Source: Candidatus Kuenenia hertensis
GTDB taxonomy: Bacteria; Planctomycetota; Brocadiia; Brocadiales; Brocadiaceae
Direction: 5' to 3'
Assembly (NCBI GenBank): GCA_021646465.1
Contig: SOET01000034.1
Span: 1-46,677 of the forward strand
Length of the DNA: 46,677 nt
The position numbers were made by a program, and so were the translations under genes. Below, piece by piece: positions 26,693 through 35,931 of this stretch (its first letter is position 1; each line of letters opens with the position of its first letter). The notes beneath the pieces are model-generated. The model worked only from the letters and a program-made list of their open reading frames with translations, was not told where the DNA came from and did not search any database.

Positions 26693-27049
26693 TTAAATAT
26701 AAATGACAATTACTTTACTAAGGTATATACCGAAATTTATTAGTAAAAATACAGGCGTGAGAAGCCATACGAATACCATAATAAAAGAGGTATCTGTGCA
26801 AAATAAACCATAGTGCACATCTAAGGCAAAGAGTATAAGGCACAGAATGGGGAATAGAAGAAAAATTGTTATTATTCCATAAAAAAGAGCAGGCGAGGCG
26901 TAATAAAGTAATGATAGGGAAAGATAGGTGTTGCATGCATAAAAGAGGATTAACGCAAATGAGAACAACTTAGTTTGCGCGAAAAAATAGCTAAATGCAG
27001 AGATGATTAGTAAAAAACAAGCTATTATTAATAACAACCCAATTGACAC
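26693..27049 (-). CDS. Small integral membrane protein
   Basis: This 118-residue frame is almost entirely hydrophobic, with four likely membrane helices: 2-22, 28-50, 55-77 and 90-115. I recognise no family motif. It lies just upstream of lpxB in the same direction, so it may function in the envelope. The composition is coding-like for a membrane protein, but no ribosome binding site stands out. It could also be a chance frame. Confidence 0.5.
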   Translation of the reverse strand: MSIGLLLIIACFLLIISAFSYFFAQTKLFSFALILFYACNTYLSLSLLYYASPALFYGIITIFLLFPILCLILFALDVHYGLFCTDTSFIMVFVWLLTPVFLLINFGIYLSKVIVIYI

Positions 27050-27309
27050 GCCATCTTCCAGTCGTATATATACGGATAAAAATCATAGTTATTGAAAAAC
27101 CTATATAACGCCTCTTCTTTTTTTCATTTTGTCATTTCAATTTTATTTTAAACTGGTATATTTTCAAGGGTATTATTTAAAGAACTATAAGACGCGCTTT
27201 TTGTGTGATGCAGATTTACATAAATCAAATTGCTCTGTTAGCTTGACAACATATTTTTATTGTGTTAGTATTTTTTTAATTTTAAATTTTTATTGGCAGG
27301 AATGGACAG

Positions 27310-27942
27310 ATTTTTAACATAGATAATCTAATCATAACAATACCCACAATTCTTTATGCGTTAACAATACATGAATTTTTTCATGGTTGGATGGCAAATA
27401 AGTGTGGTGATCCGACAGCGAGACTCCAGGGCAGATTAACGTTAAACCCGCTTGCTCATATTGATATTATGGGTGCGTTGTGTTTTGTTTTTGCCCATTT
27501 TGGGTGGGGAAAACCTGTTCCCATAAATCCCAATAATTTCAGAAATCCACGCCGGGATAATATAATTGTTTCATTTGCCGGTCCTGCCTCAAATTTCGTT
27601 TCGGCGTTTTTATTTGGAATAGCATTTCAAGTGTTGCGCAATATCCCCCTGCCGTCAAATCTTTCTATGGTGGTATTTAATTTATTAATTACAGGGATTA
27701 TTGTAAACCTGTCTTTAGCGTTTTTTAATATGATCCCGATTTTCCCACTAGATGGTTCACATATCCTGGAAGGCCTGTTGCCGTATCACCTGTCTGTGCG
27801 GTACAAGGAAATAGAACGCTATGGTCCTTTTATCTTGTTAGGACTTATTGTTATGGGCAATTTTTCCGGTGTTTCCATTCTTGGCATGGTGCTTGGTCCA
27901 CCGATAAATTTTTTCCTGAAACTTTTCTCCGGCTTATCTTAA
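27310..27942 (+). CDS. Site-2 protease-like M50 membrane metalloprotease with non-ATG start
   Basis: The motif HEFFH (the HExxH zinc site) lies upstream of the first ATG of this frame (27391), so that ATG cannot be the true start. The frame is open back to about 27286. An ATT at 27310 (IFNIDNLIITIPTILYAL) has AGGA ribosome binding sequence ending eight bases earlier and matches where relatives begin. The second active-site motif NMIPIFPLDGSHIL and the following GPPINFFLKLF are present, as is the DPTARLQGRLTLNPLAHIDIMG segment. The protein is a polytopic inner-membrane protease of the short M50 class. An ATG at 27302 is one base out of frame, so a missing T in the T5 run at 27311-27315 is an alternative explanation. 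About 210 residues. Confidence 0.85.
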   Translation: MFNIDNLIITIPTILYALTIHEFFHGWMANKCGDPTARLQGRLTLNPLAHIDIMGALCFVFAHFGWGKPVPINPNNFRNPRRDNIIVSFAGPASNFVSAFLFGIAFQVLRNIPLPSNLSMVVFNLLITGIIVNLSLAFFNMIPIFPLDGSHILEGLLPYHLSVRYKEIERYGPFILLGLIVMGNFSGVSILGMVLGPPINFFLKLFSGLS

Positions 27943-28014
27943 AAGTACGGACAAATTATTTTTAATGAAGCGAAGCGCCGGAGAAAAATCAGAAACTTTA
28001 TAAGCGTAAGTTAT

Positions 28015-28749
28015 ATGGGAATAGCTAATAATTATAAAGTAGATTTGGATGTTTATAATGGACCGGTTGATTTGCTCCTTTATCTGATTAAAAAGGAGGA
28101 AGTAAATATATATGACATTCCCATTTCCCGGATTACAGAACAATATTTGCAATATGTGGATGCGTTGCAATCGCTTGATATGAACAATATTGGCGATTTT
28201 TTGATAATGGCCGCAACATTGATGTATATTAAGTCGTATATGCTCCTTCCAAAGACGGAAATGAAAGATGAGGATGAAATTGAAGATCCAAGAACTTCTT
28301 TGGTAAAACAACTGTTAGAATATAAGAAATACAAGGAAACTTCTATTGCCTTGTCTATGAAGGCAGATCATTGGAGTAGAAAATGGAAACGTTTGCGTTA
28401 TGAAATTCCCTTAGAAACGGCTGATGAGGAAGAGAAGATTCCTCTTGAAGGGGTGAGCTTGTGGGATTTGCTGCAAAGATTTTCCGATCTGATGAATCAA
28501 ACATTGTTTGATGTCCGGGACAAGACTATTGTTTACGATGATATTCCGGTAAAGGAGTATATGGAAGATGTGTTAATGCGTGTTCAACAAAACGCCTCTG
28601 TTTCTTTTATGGCGCTTTTTGAAGGGATAAGAGAAAGACATCGTATCATTGGGTTTTTCCTGGCTCTGTTAGAATTGGTAAGGTTAAATAAGGTAAAAAT
28701 TGAACAACCATTAAATTACACAGATATACAAATATCTTTGTATAATTAA
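28015..28749 (+). CDS. scpA: Chromosome segregation and condensation protein ScpA
   Basis: The 244-residue protein matches ScpA (kleisin): YNGPVDLLLYLIKKEEVNIYDIPI, ITEQYLQYV, DFLIMAATLMYIKSYMLLPK and a C-terminal winged-helix-like region. It bridges the head of SMC, forming the SMC-ScpAB condensin. SMC is encoded at 37101-40724 in the same window, while a ScpB gene is not seen. It sits in a run of plus-strand genes from the M50 protease to MnmE; the next gene starts about 45 bases later. Confidence 0.93.
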   Translation: MGIANNYKVDLDVYNGPVDLLLYLIKKEEVNIYDIPISRITEQYLQYVDALQSLDMNNIGDFLIMAATLMYIKSYMLLPKTEMKDEDEIEDPRTSLVKQLLEYKKYKETSIALSMKADHWSRKWKRLRYEIPLETADEEEKIPLEGVSLWDLLQRFSDLMNQTLFDVRDKTIVYDDIPVKEYMEDVLMRVQQNASVSFMALFEGIRERHRIIGFFLALLELVRLNKVKIEQPLNYTDIQISLYN

Positions 28750-28793
28750 AACGGGGATTTTGGTATTGAAATGTCATTGGGAGATAGTTGGTT

Positions 28794-28973
28794 ATGGTTT
28801 CTAAAGAATTGTTGGAAATACTTGCTTGTCCGCTCTGCAAAACAGATGTGCGGTTGGAGGGGGATAAGATTATATGTACTCAGTGCGGGCGAAGGTATCC
28901 TGTAAAAGATGATATACCGGTTATGCTTATCGACGAAGCGGAATTACCTGAAACGAAAGAGAAGGCGAATTAA
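28794..28973 (+). CDS. Trm112-like zinc-ribbon protein
   Basis: This 59-residue protein (MVSKELLEILACPLCKTDV) has the short Trm112/UPF0434 fold: CPLC near residue 12, then CTQCGRRYPVKDDIPVMLIDEA. Bacterial members are small zinc-ribbon proteins of uncertain role; the family includes activators of methyltransferases. The start is ATG at 28794; a TTG six bases upstream is possible. The last base of its TAA stop is the first base of the yidC start codon (TAATG), so translation is coupled. Confidence 0.88.
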   Translation: MVSKELLEILACPLCKTDVRLEGDKIICTQCGRRYPVKDDIPVMLIDEAELPETKEKAN

Positions 28974-30661
28974 TGGATAGAAAAGCACTGATTGCGTTAA
29001 TCATTTGCGGGGTAATCATGTTATTATATTACCCCATTATACTGCCGTTGATGTCTCCAAAGACAAAAGATTTAAAACAGGAGAAAGTGGTTACTGAAGA
29101 ACGCATCGAAACAAAAACGGAGACAAGGGTGGAAACTCCTGTATTAGTGCCTTCTCTGGACGATCAGTCCGGGATAGATATACCTGAAGAAGAAGTGGTG
29201 ATTGAAAATGAATACATCAGAACGGTGTGGACGAATGACGGGGCTGCGCTCAAATCAATTCAACTTAAGGATTTTAAAAATCAGGATGCGAAAGGTACTT
29301 TAGAATTAATAAAAGAGGTAGACACAGAATACCGTCCTCTGGCCATTAGCTACATATACCAAAAGACAAATTTCCAAAAGCAGAGATACAGGATCATTGA
29401 TAGAAGCAAGGGAAGGGTTTCATTTAGTACAAGTCTGGAAAACGGACTTAATCTTATTAAGACTGTCTCTCTTCCCGATGATAAATATCATGCGGATATT
29501 GAAGTTGTTTTGGAAAACAATACAGATGCAGAAGTTTCTTTAGCATACGATATCATAGCGTCATCCATGATTACTCATGAAGGTGAAATCTCCACCGATA
29601 TTGCAGGACTTGTTGGTGTTGAGATGGGGAATAATAAAATTAAGCTGGTACGCACTGCTCCGAAAGGGTTTCCTTCCAAAAACGAATCCCGTGGTATTGT
29701 TTGGGCGGGATCAACGAATAAGTATTTTGCTACGGTATTGAAACCTGTTTCCAGTGAATGGATAGCATCTGTTAACTCCCAGGCATTTGATATACATGGT
29801 ATGCCTGCTGAGGGAAAAGCGGAAGAAGGAGACTTTATGGTCAGTTTACAGACAGGCAGAATACACATAGCTCCGCATACCGCCGTCAGGCATAGTTATC
29901 TTTATTTTACCGGGCCTAAAAAAGAAGAGATTCTAAAGCAATATAATACCCTGGACGCTATTGTAAGCTTTGGGTGGTTACATTCCATAAGTAAAGTACT
30001 TCTCGGTTTTTTAAATGCGGTACATCACGTAATTCCCAATTACGGGATTTCCATTATCGTATTAACCATAATTATTAAGGCACTCTTGTTTCCGTTAACA
30101 AGAAAAAGTCAGGTTTCCATGTTTCGTATGCAACAATTGCAGCCGCTGATTAACCAACTCAAGGAAAAATACAAAAACAATAAACAAAAAATAGGCCAGG
30201 AACAAGTGTTGTTGTTTAAAAAATATGGCGTAAATCCAATGAGTGGTTGTTTGCCAATGATATTGCAGTTGCCTGTTTTTTTTGCCCTTTTCAGAACGTT
30301 GCAACTTTCTTTTGAAATGCGGCAGGCCCCTTTTCTTTTTTGGATAAATGATCTTTCCCGGCCTGATACATTAATGTATTTGCCCTTTACTATTCCTTTT
30401 CTTGGAAATACACTGAATATCCTGCCATTAATAATGACGGGAGCTTCTATTGCCCAGATGAAATTGACGCCAAAATCTCCCGCTACTGATCCTCAGGCGC
30501 AAGCGCAACAAAAAATGATGTCCTTTATGCCGATTATGTTCGCATTCATTTTATATAAAATGCCTTCGGGACTTACCCTCTATTGGACAACAAGCACTAT
30601 ATTCAGTATTGTTGAAAGTGTTTATATCAGAAAATCTATTAAGAAGATAAAAATAATCTAG
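28973..30661 (+). CDS. yidC: Membrane protein insertase YidC
   Basis: The 562-residue protein has an N-terminal membrane helix (about 4-24), a large extracytoplasmic domain (about 55-340) and a C-terminal insertase core. The core shows GFLNAVHHVIPNYGISIIVLTIIIK, LFPLTRKSQVSMFRMQQLQP, NPMSGCLPMILQLPVFFALFRTL and the final pair of membrane helices (MMSFMPIMFAFILYKMPSGLTLYWTTS). It inserts and folds inner-membrane proteins alone or with SecYEG. The long periplasmic domain is the Gram-negative form. Its usual neighbours rnpA and rpmH are not in front of it here; mnmE follows, as in many bacteria. The start overlaps the preceding stop (TAATG). Confidence 0.95.
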   Translation: MDRKALIALIICGVIMLLYYPIILPLMSPKTKDLKQEKVVTEERIETKTETRVETPVLVPSLDDQSGIDIPEEEVVIENEYIRTVWTNDGAALKSIQLKDFKNQDAKGTLELIKEVDTEYRPLAISYIYQKTNFQKQRYRIIDRSKGRVSFSTSLENGLNLIKTVSLPDDKYHADIEVVLENNTDAEVSLAYDIIASSMITHEGEISTDIAGLVGVEMGNNKIKLVRTAPKGFPSKNESRGIVWAGSTNKYFATVLKPVSSEWIASVNSQAFDIHGMPAEGKAEEGDFMVSLQTGRIHIAPHTAVRHSYLYFTGPKKEEILKQYNTLDAIVSFGWLHSISKVLLGFLNAVHHVIPNYGISIIVLTIIIKALLFPLTRKSQVSMFRMQQLQPLINQLKEKYKNNKQKIGQEQVLLFKKYGVNPMSGCLPMILQLPVFFALFRTLQLSFEMRQAPFLFWINDLSRPDTLMYLPFTIPFLGNTLNILPLIMTGASIAQMKLTPKSPATDPQAQAQQKMMSFMPIMFAFILYKMPSGLTLYWTTSTIFSIVESVYIRKSIKKIKII

Positions 30662-30736
30662 TGTTAAATTTTTTTTGCGCTTACAGAGGCAACTATTTAA
30701 CTGGTAAAAATATTCTTCAAATAACCATGACCTCAT

Positions 30737-32143
30737 ATGTTTCCTGAAACACAGGATACGATTCTTGCGGTATCGACGCCGGCTGGCAGGTCCTTTCATG
30801 CGGTAATCAGGATAAGTGGACCAGAAGCAATTCCATCAATTAAAGAAATATTTGTCCCTTCCACAAATATAAAACCAGAAAACATTCAAACCTTTACGGC
30901 TATTAAAGGAAGGATTGAATTACCTGCGGAATTACTGACAATCCCTGTTGTTTTGTATATTATGAAACACCCCCATTCCTATACAAGAGAAGATGTCGTG
31001 GAAATCCACACCGTGGGGGCCAAACCAATCGTAGAGATAATTTTGCACGCCATTTTAAGAAAGAAAACAGGCATAAAACAAGGCATCCGGCTTTCCCGCC
31101 CGGGTGAGTTTACAAAGCGTGCGTTTTTGCACGGGCGCATAGACCTTGCACAGGCGGAAGCAATAAAAAACATTATTCGCTCACAATCAGATTCCGAACT
31201 CGATTCGGCAATTTTGCAATTGTCAGGTAATACTTCGAAACAGATTAAATATATTCAAAACGAAATAACATCCCTTTGTGCATACATTGAAACATCCATC
31301 GACTTTTCAGACCAGGATATTGAATTAATATCCCGGCTGGAAATGACAGATAAAATGGAACGTATCAAAGATGCTATCGTCCACCTTATAAATAAGTCAC
31401 CGGTAGATAAAATCTTTTCCGAAGAAATTAATACGGTGCTATACGGAAAACCGAATGCGGGGAAATCAAGTTTGGTTAACGCATTATTGGGGAAGAAAAG
31501 GGCGATTGTCAGTGATAGACCTGGAACTACGCGGGATACGGTTACCGGAGTGTTAAGAATTGGAAATGTGAATTTTAGATTAATGGATGTCGCCGGTGTG
31601 GATGATGCAAAAGAGCATGTTTTCCCGGAAGCGGGAGAAAAAGCTCAATCTGCCTTGAAAAATGCACACGTGATATTGCTTGTTTTTGACGGAAGTGCAA
31701 AGATAAATCTTCAATTAATGAAAATGAATCTCAACGAAGTTGCCAATAGTGTGATTATTGTGATTAATAAATGCGATTTAACACCGGATCATTCCGCCTT
31801 TGAACTTCCGGATGAATTGAAAAAATATCCTTTTGTATTTACCTCTGCATTAACAGGCGAGGGATTAGATAGATTAAAATCGCAGTTGCTTGATAAAGTT
31901 CTGGAAGGACAGATAAATCAATCAAACACACTTCCTTTTTTCAATGTGCATCAAAAAAATGCCTTGCAGCGGTCATATGAACGAGTGGAACAAGCGATAG
32001 CTTCCTGCAGAGATAATATGAGTGATGAATTTGTTGTGCTGGATATGAGGATGGCTGCGGACATTCTTGGTGAAATAGTAGGTGAAATTACGACAGAGGA
32101 TATTTTAGATAAAATATTTTGTGAGTTTTGTATTGGTAAGTAA
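30737..32143 (+). CDS. mnmE: tRNA modification GTPase MnmE
   Basis: The 468-residue protein matches MnmE: N-terminal [53 protein letters not shown], then the G domain with [10 protein letters not shown] and TTRD, NKCD, and the C-terminal FCIGK with the conserved cysteine. It modifies the wobble uridine of tRNAs with MnmG. The G3 motif is DVAGVDD instead of the common DTAGLRE, a change at the residues that position the catalytic glutamate. It begins 75 bases after yidC and its stop sits one base before the deaminase start. Confidence 0.93.
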   Translation: MFPETQDTILAVSTPAGRSFHAVIRISGPEAIPSIKEIFVPSTNIKPENIQTFTAIKGRIELPAELLTIPVVLYIMKHPHSYTREDVVEIHTVGAKPIVEIILHAILRKKTGIKQGIRLSRPGEFTKRAFLHGRIDLAQAEAIKNIIRSQSDSELDSAILQLSGNTSKQIKYIQNEITSLCAYIETSIDFSDQDIELISRLEMTDKMERIKDAIVHLINKSPVDKIFSEEINTVLYGKPNAGKSSLVNALLGKKRAIVSDRPGTTRDTVTGVLRIGNVNFRLMDVAGVDDAKEHVFPEAGEKAQSALKNAHVILLVFDGSAKINLQLMKMNLNEVANSVIIVINKCDLTPDHSAFELPDELKKYPFVFTSALTGEGLDRLKSQLLDKVLEGQINQSNTLPFFNVHQKNALQRSYERVEQAIASCRDNMSDEFVVLDMRMAADILGEIVGEITTEDILDKIFCEFCIGK

Positions 32144-32144
32144 T

Positions 32145-32639
32145 ATGCCGGAAAGACCTTCCTGGGATGAATATTTTTTGCGGATTACGAAAGAAGTTGC
32201 ACGGAGATCAACGTGCCTGCGCAGGCAGGTAGGTTCTGTTTTAGTGCTGGACAAACATATTCTCGCTACCGGTTACAACGGAGCGCCAAGCGGGCTTCAA
32301 CACTGTCTGGATATTGGATGTTTGCGTGAACAATTACGTGTGCCGCCCGGAGAACGTCATGAATTATGCCGGGGCCTTCATGCTGAAATGAACGCCCTTA
32401 TACAAGCCGCACATTATGGAATAAAAATTTCCGGGGCAACTTTGTATAGCACAACCTATCCATGTTCTTTATGCGCCAAAATGCTGGTGAATGCAGGAAT
32501 AAAACGTATCGTTGCCATTTCCGATTATCCGGATGCCCTTGCAAAAGAAATACTTCTTATGGCAAACATCCAGGTAGAGTTTGCGGTGCTTGGAGAATCT
32601 GCTGAGAACGATGAAAAAGGAGATAATGGCAGTTGTTGA
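32145..32639 (+). CDS. Cytidine/deoxycytidylate deaminase (dCMP deaminase type)
   Basis: From the ATG at 32145 ([19 protein letters not shown]), the 164-residue protein shows the zinc-dependent deaminase signature: HAEMNAL with catalytic glutamate, then PCSLCAKML. Upstream motif [10 protein letters not shown] is typical of dCMP deaminases, as in the ComEB family. The enzyme would convert dCMP to dUMP for thymidylate synthesis. A frame extending to 32121 overlaps the end of mnmE and is less likely. Together with nrdR/nrdD downstream, the context suggests deoxynucleotide metabolism. Confidence 0.9.
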   Translation: MPERPSWDEYFLRITKEVARRSTCLRRQVGSVLVLDKHILATGYNGAPSGLQHCLDIGCLREQLRVPPGERHELCRGLHAEMNALIQAAHYGIKISGATLYSTTYPCSLCAKMLVNAGIKRIVAISDYPDALAKEILLMANIQVEFAVLGESAENDEKGDNGSC

Positions 32640-32812
32640 TATTGTTATGCCTTGTAAGCAACAAATGATTGTCTGAAAATTTTCAGCAAAACACATTTTA
32701 AAAATAAAAAAATTTGCCCTGTGTAGTAGCCGTGCCTGGCTTGAAAATACAGTAAAGACGTTGAATTTTATTTGTCCGGAAGATAATAAAATTGTTTTTT
32801 TGATAAATCTGC

Positions 32813-32863
32813 TTGACATCATATATCTTGTATGTTATATACTTCGAACTAACATATATAGCC
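32813..32863 (+). promoter_or_regulatory. Promoter and candidate NrdR boxes upstream of nrdR
   Basis: A consensus -35 TTGACA (32813-32818) and a -10-like TATATA (32836-32841) are 17 bases apart. Two similar elements, CATATATCTTG at 32820-32830 and CATATATAGCC at 32853-32863, are 33 bases apart, about three helical turns. They resemble the AT-rich palindromic NrdR boxes that normally come in pairs at that spacing. The pair overlaps the promoter, so autoregulation of nrdR and nrdD by NrdR is likely, but the match is by eye. Confidence 0.45.
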
Positions 32864-32889
32864 ATGTGGCTGTTTCAGGATAAAGACAT

Positions 32890-33363
32890 ATGCAATGCTT
32901 GTTTTGTAAAGCGGATAACGACAAAGTGATTAATTCCCGCACGACAGCGGATGGTTTGAGTATTAAGCGCAGGCGGGAGTGTTTGGATTGTGGCCGCCGG
33001 TATACCACGTACGAGCGGGTTGAAGAAAACCCATTGCGTGTTGTTAAAAAAGATGGAAGGCGCGAGATGTATGACCGGAAGAAAGTATTTAATGGTTTGT
33101 TGAAGGCATGCGAGAAACGGCCTGTTTCCACGGATACGATAGAAAATATAGTTGATGAAATAGAACGTGAAATATACAGCAAATTTGATCGTGAAGTAAA
33201 TTCAAACTTTATTGGTACTTTGGTAATGCAAAAATTGAGAATTCTTGATATGGTTGCTTATGTCCGTTTTGCTTCTGTATACAGAGAATTTAAAGATATT
33301 TCAGAATTTATTGATGAGCTAAAACCTCTTATGAAGGGGGCTAAAAAAAAGAAAGAAGGCTGA
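32890..33363 (+). CDS. nrdR: Transcriptional repressor NrdR
   Basis: The 157-residue protein has an N-terminal zinc ribbon (CLFC and CLDC, with SIKRRREC and RRYTTYERVE) and an ATP-cone (about 49-139, VVKKDGRREMYDRKKVFNGLL). It senses ATP/dATP and represses ribonucleotide reductase genes. It is followed 58 bases downstream by the class III reductase gene, its expected target. The promoter upstream carries the candidate NrdR boxes at 32813-32863. Confidence 0.96.
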   Translation: MQCLFCKADNDKVINSRTTADGLSIKRRRECLDCGRRYTTYERVEENPLRVVKKDGRREMYDRKKVFNGLLKACEKRPVSTDTIENIVDEIEREIYSKFDREVNSNFIGTLVMQKLRILDMVAYVRFASVYREFKDISEFIDELKPLMKGAKKKKEG

Positions 33364-33421
33364 AAACAGCGGTCAGTTTGTGAAAGTTTCCTATTAACAA
33401 AGGCAGGAGGTACAGGAATAT

Positions 33422-35860
33422 ATGGGTAGTGCGATAGAATATGTGGTAAAGCGGGATGGAAGAATAGTTCCTTTTAATGAAAAGAAGATAGCAGATGCTA
33501 TATTCAAAGCAGCGCAGGCTGTTGGAGGTACTGATCGTTCTTTGGCGGAAGAGTTGGCAGATGTGGTTTCCATGTTTTTAGCGAAGAAACACAACGAGAC
33601 CCATCCTGGCATAGAAGATATACAGGATGTGGTAGAAAAGGTACTTATTGAGACAGGCCATGCAAAAACAGCGAAGGCTTACATTATCTATAGAGATAAA
33701 AGGGCACGGATTCGTGATTCACTGAGGGTGAGAAAACAAACTCAGAAAAGAGGAGATACGACAGATGTTTCTCTTATGGTAGATACGGAAACGAAGGATG
33801 AGACTTTTCCATGGGATAAAAGGAAGGTCGCTGTTGCGCTGGAAAAGGAAGCGGACATGGCAGGAGAGATTGCTGATGAAATTGCAAGTGTAGTGGAACA
33901 AAGGGTTTTTTCTTCCGGGCTGAACCGCATCCCGACTTCTTTAATTCGGGAGCTGGTGGATAATGAATTGTTTGAACGGGGATATGGCAAAAAACTGGAA
34001 AAGCAGGCCGTGCTTGGTATGCCCAAATATGATCTTGATGAACTGATTATGTCAAAGAATAAGGAAAACAGTAACATTGCAACGAATAATCCGGAAGCAA
34101 TAAATCTTGCAATTGCGGAAAACACTTTGAAGCAATATGCACTTCAGGAAGTTTTTTCCAAGGATGTATCGGAAGCTCATCTAAACGGGATGGTACATGT
34201 CCATGACCTTGGATATCCGACAAGGGTATATTGTTCTTCTCATTCTTTAGAGTATTTGAAAAAATACGGATTATCTCTTGAAAATTTAGATACCGATTCA
34301 GCGCCGGCAAAACACGCACGTACATTAACAGGCCATTTAAATACCTTTCTGGCTTCCATGCAGGCATATTATGCCGGGGCGTTAGGTGTGGGATATATTA
34401 ATATTATGTATGCTCCTTACCTTGAAGGGATGAGCCATCAGGAGATGAAGCAGGAAGCGCAACATCTTATTTTCAGTTGTTCTCAGAGTGCTTTTTCCCG
34501 TGGGGGGCAGACGCTATTTCTTGACTTTAACATACATACCGGTATTCCTGGTTACTTAAAGGATATTCCTGCGATAGGTCCTGGCGGGAAACCTACGGGA
34601 AAAACGTATGGCGAGTATGCGGAAACGGCAAGAAGATTTACGCTTGCGATGCTTGATGTCTGGCGGGAAGGTGATTGCTATGGTCATGTTTTTGCGTTTC
34701 CCAAATGTGATTTTCACATAAATGAAGAAACGTTTAAAGATCCGAAACAATACGAACTTTTGGAATACGCTTGCCAGATTGCCAGTGAGAATGGCGTTCC
34801 CTACTTCGTGTTTGACAGGGACGAGATAACCCTCTCTGCATGTTGTCGTTTACGTACGACGATTGATGATAATTATATGATCAAACACCCCGAAAGTATG
34901 CGTTTTTGCGGCTTTCAAAATATAACGATTAACCTGCCTCAGGCTTCTTATAAAGCGGGGAAAGGAAATTGGGACGCACTGAACAAAGAGATTGATAAAG
35001 CAATTGAGATTGCGGTGAAAGCACATCTTCAGAAAAAGAAATTTATCAGTAAATTAATGTCAACTCCGGAAATGCCTCTCTGGGAAATCGGAAAGAAAGC
35101 AAAAGATGGTCGTCCATACGTAGATCTTGAGGCGTCAACATATATTGTTGGTATTATAGGATTAAATGAATGTTTGCAGTTTATGACGGGAAAAGAATTG
35201 CATGAAGGCGATGATATGATCCGTCAGGGATTGCGGGTAGTTTCTCACATGTATGCACGCGTGAAAGAAGCGGGAAAAAAGCATAATTTGAAGTTTTCTC
35301 TGGAAGAATCTCCCGCTGAAAGTGCCAGCAGAAGATTGGCGAAAGTGGATGTGCGAAATTTCCCTGAGGCGGCGGATGTTGTTAAGGGGAGTGAGGGAAA
35401 AGATGGATTGTATTATACGAACAGCATACATCTTCGGCCTGATGCTCCTGTGGACATGATAACCAGAATTTATCTCCAGAGCAAGTTTCACACGATGATT
35501 GAATCGGGCGCAATAATACACGCATTTGTAGGAGAGGAACGGCCTCCTGCATCCAGCATCATGAATCTTGTGAAAAAAACCTTTAAAAATACACAGGCTG
35601 CCCAGGTTACGATATCTCCTGAGTTCACCATTTGCAACGATTGTAAGAAAGTCACAAAAAAACTTACGGATATTTGCGGCTATTGTGGATCGAGAAATGT
35701 TTACGGTATAACGAGAATCGTAGGCTATTTCAGCCGTATAAATAACTGGAATAAATCAAAAATAACTGAATTGGCGGACAGGCATAAAGGAAATTACCGT
35801 GTAGAGGACCTTCTCCCGGGCAAAAGTATTTCCACAGAATCCTGTTCAACAAAATGTTAA
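33422..35860 (+). CDS. nrdD: Anaerobic (class III) ribonucleoside-triphosphate reductase
   Basis: The 812-residue protein starts after an AGGAGG ribosome binding site at 33405-33410. Residues about 5-98 form an ATP-cone (YVVKRDGRIVPFNEKKIADAI). A second, weaker cone-like stretch (about 115-215) follows. The catalytic barrel includes AHLNGMVHVHDL, MQAYYAGALGVGY, GGQTLFLDFNIH, FGFP-like parts and CGFQNITINLPQ. The C-terminal part has a zinc site (CNDC and CGYC) and the glycyl-radical loop RIVGYFSRINNWNKSK. It reduces ribonucleotides to deoxyribonucleotides without oxygen. A radical SAM activase follows. Confidence 0.95.
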   Translation: MGSAIEYVVKRDGRIVPFNEKKIADAIFKAAQAVGGTDRSLAEELADVVSMFLAKKHNETHPGIEDIQDVVEKVLIETGHAKTAKAYIIYRDKRARIRDSLRVRKQTQKRGDTTDVSLMVDTETKDETFPWDKRKVAVALEKEADMAGEIADEIASVVEQRVFSSGLNRIPTSLIRELVDNELFERGYGKKLEKQAVLGMPKYDLDELIMSKNKENSNIATNNPEAINLAIAENTLKQYALQEVFSKDVSEAHLNGMVHVHDLGYPTRVYCSSHSLEYLKKYGLSLENLDTDSAPAKHARTLTGHLNTFLASMQAYYAGALGVGYINIMYAPYLEGMSHQEMKQEAQHLIFSCSQSAFSRGGQTLFLDFNIHTGIPGYLKDIPAIGPGGKPTGKTYGEYAETARRFTLAMLDVWREGDCYGHVFAFPKCDFHINEETFKDPKQYELLEYACQIASENGVPYFVFDRDEITLSACCRLRTTIDDNYMIKHPESMRFCGFQNITINLPQASYKAGKGNWDALNKEIDKAIEIAVKAHLQKKKFISKLMSTPEMPLWEIGKKAKDGRPYVDLEASTYIVGIIGLNECLQFMTGKELHEGDDMIRQGLRVVSHMYARVKEAGKKHNLKFSLEESPAESASRRLAKVDVRNFPEAADVVKGSEGKDGLYYTNSIHLRPDAPVDMITRIYLQSKFHTMIESGAIIHAFVGEERPPASSIMNLVKKTFKNTQAAQVTISPEFTICNDCKKVTKKLTDICGYCGSRNVYGITRIVGYFSRINNWNKSKITELADRHKGNYRVEDLLPGKSISTESCSTKC

Positions 35861-35931
35861 AAATATGCTGCCAGATTTAAACGGCGGGTGTACCGGCGAT
35901 ATTTTTAAACTTTTAATATGGAAATTTTTAA

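Noticed and set aside
26718-26936. Alternative minus-strand frame inside the small membrane protein gene
   Set aside because: It is a shorter frame in another phase; the 118-residue frame has a consistent membrane-helix pattern.
27129-27317. Plus-strand frame of 62 codons before the M50 protease
   Set aside because: It overlaps the corrected start of the protease and has no features of its own.
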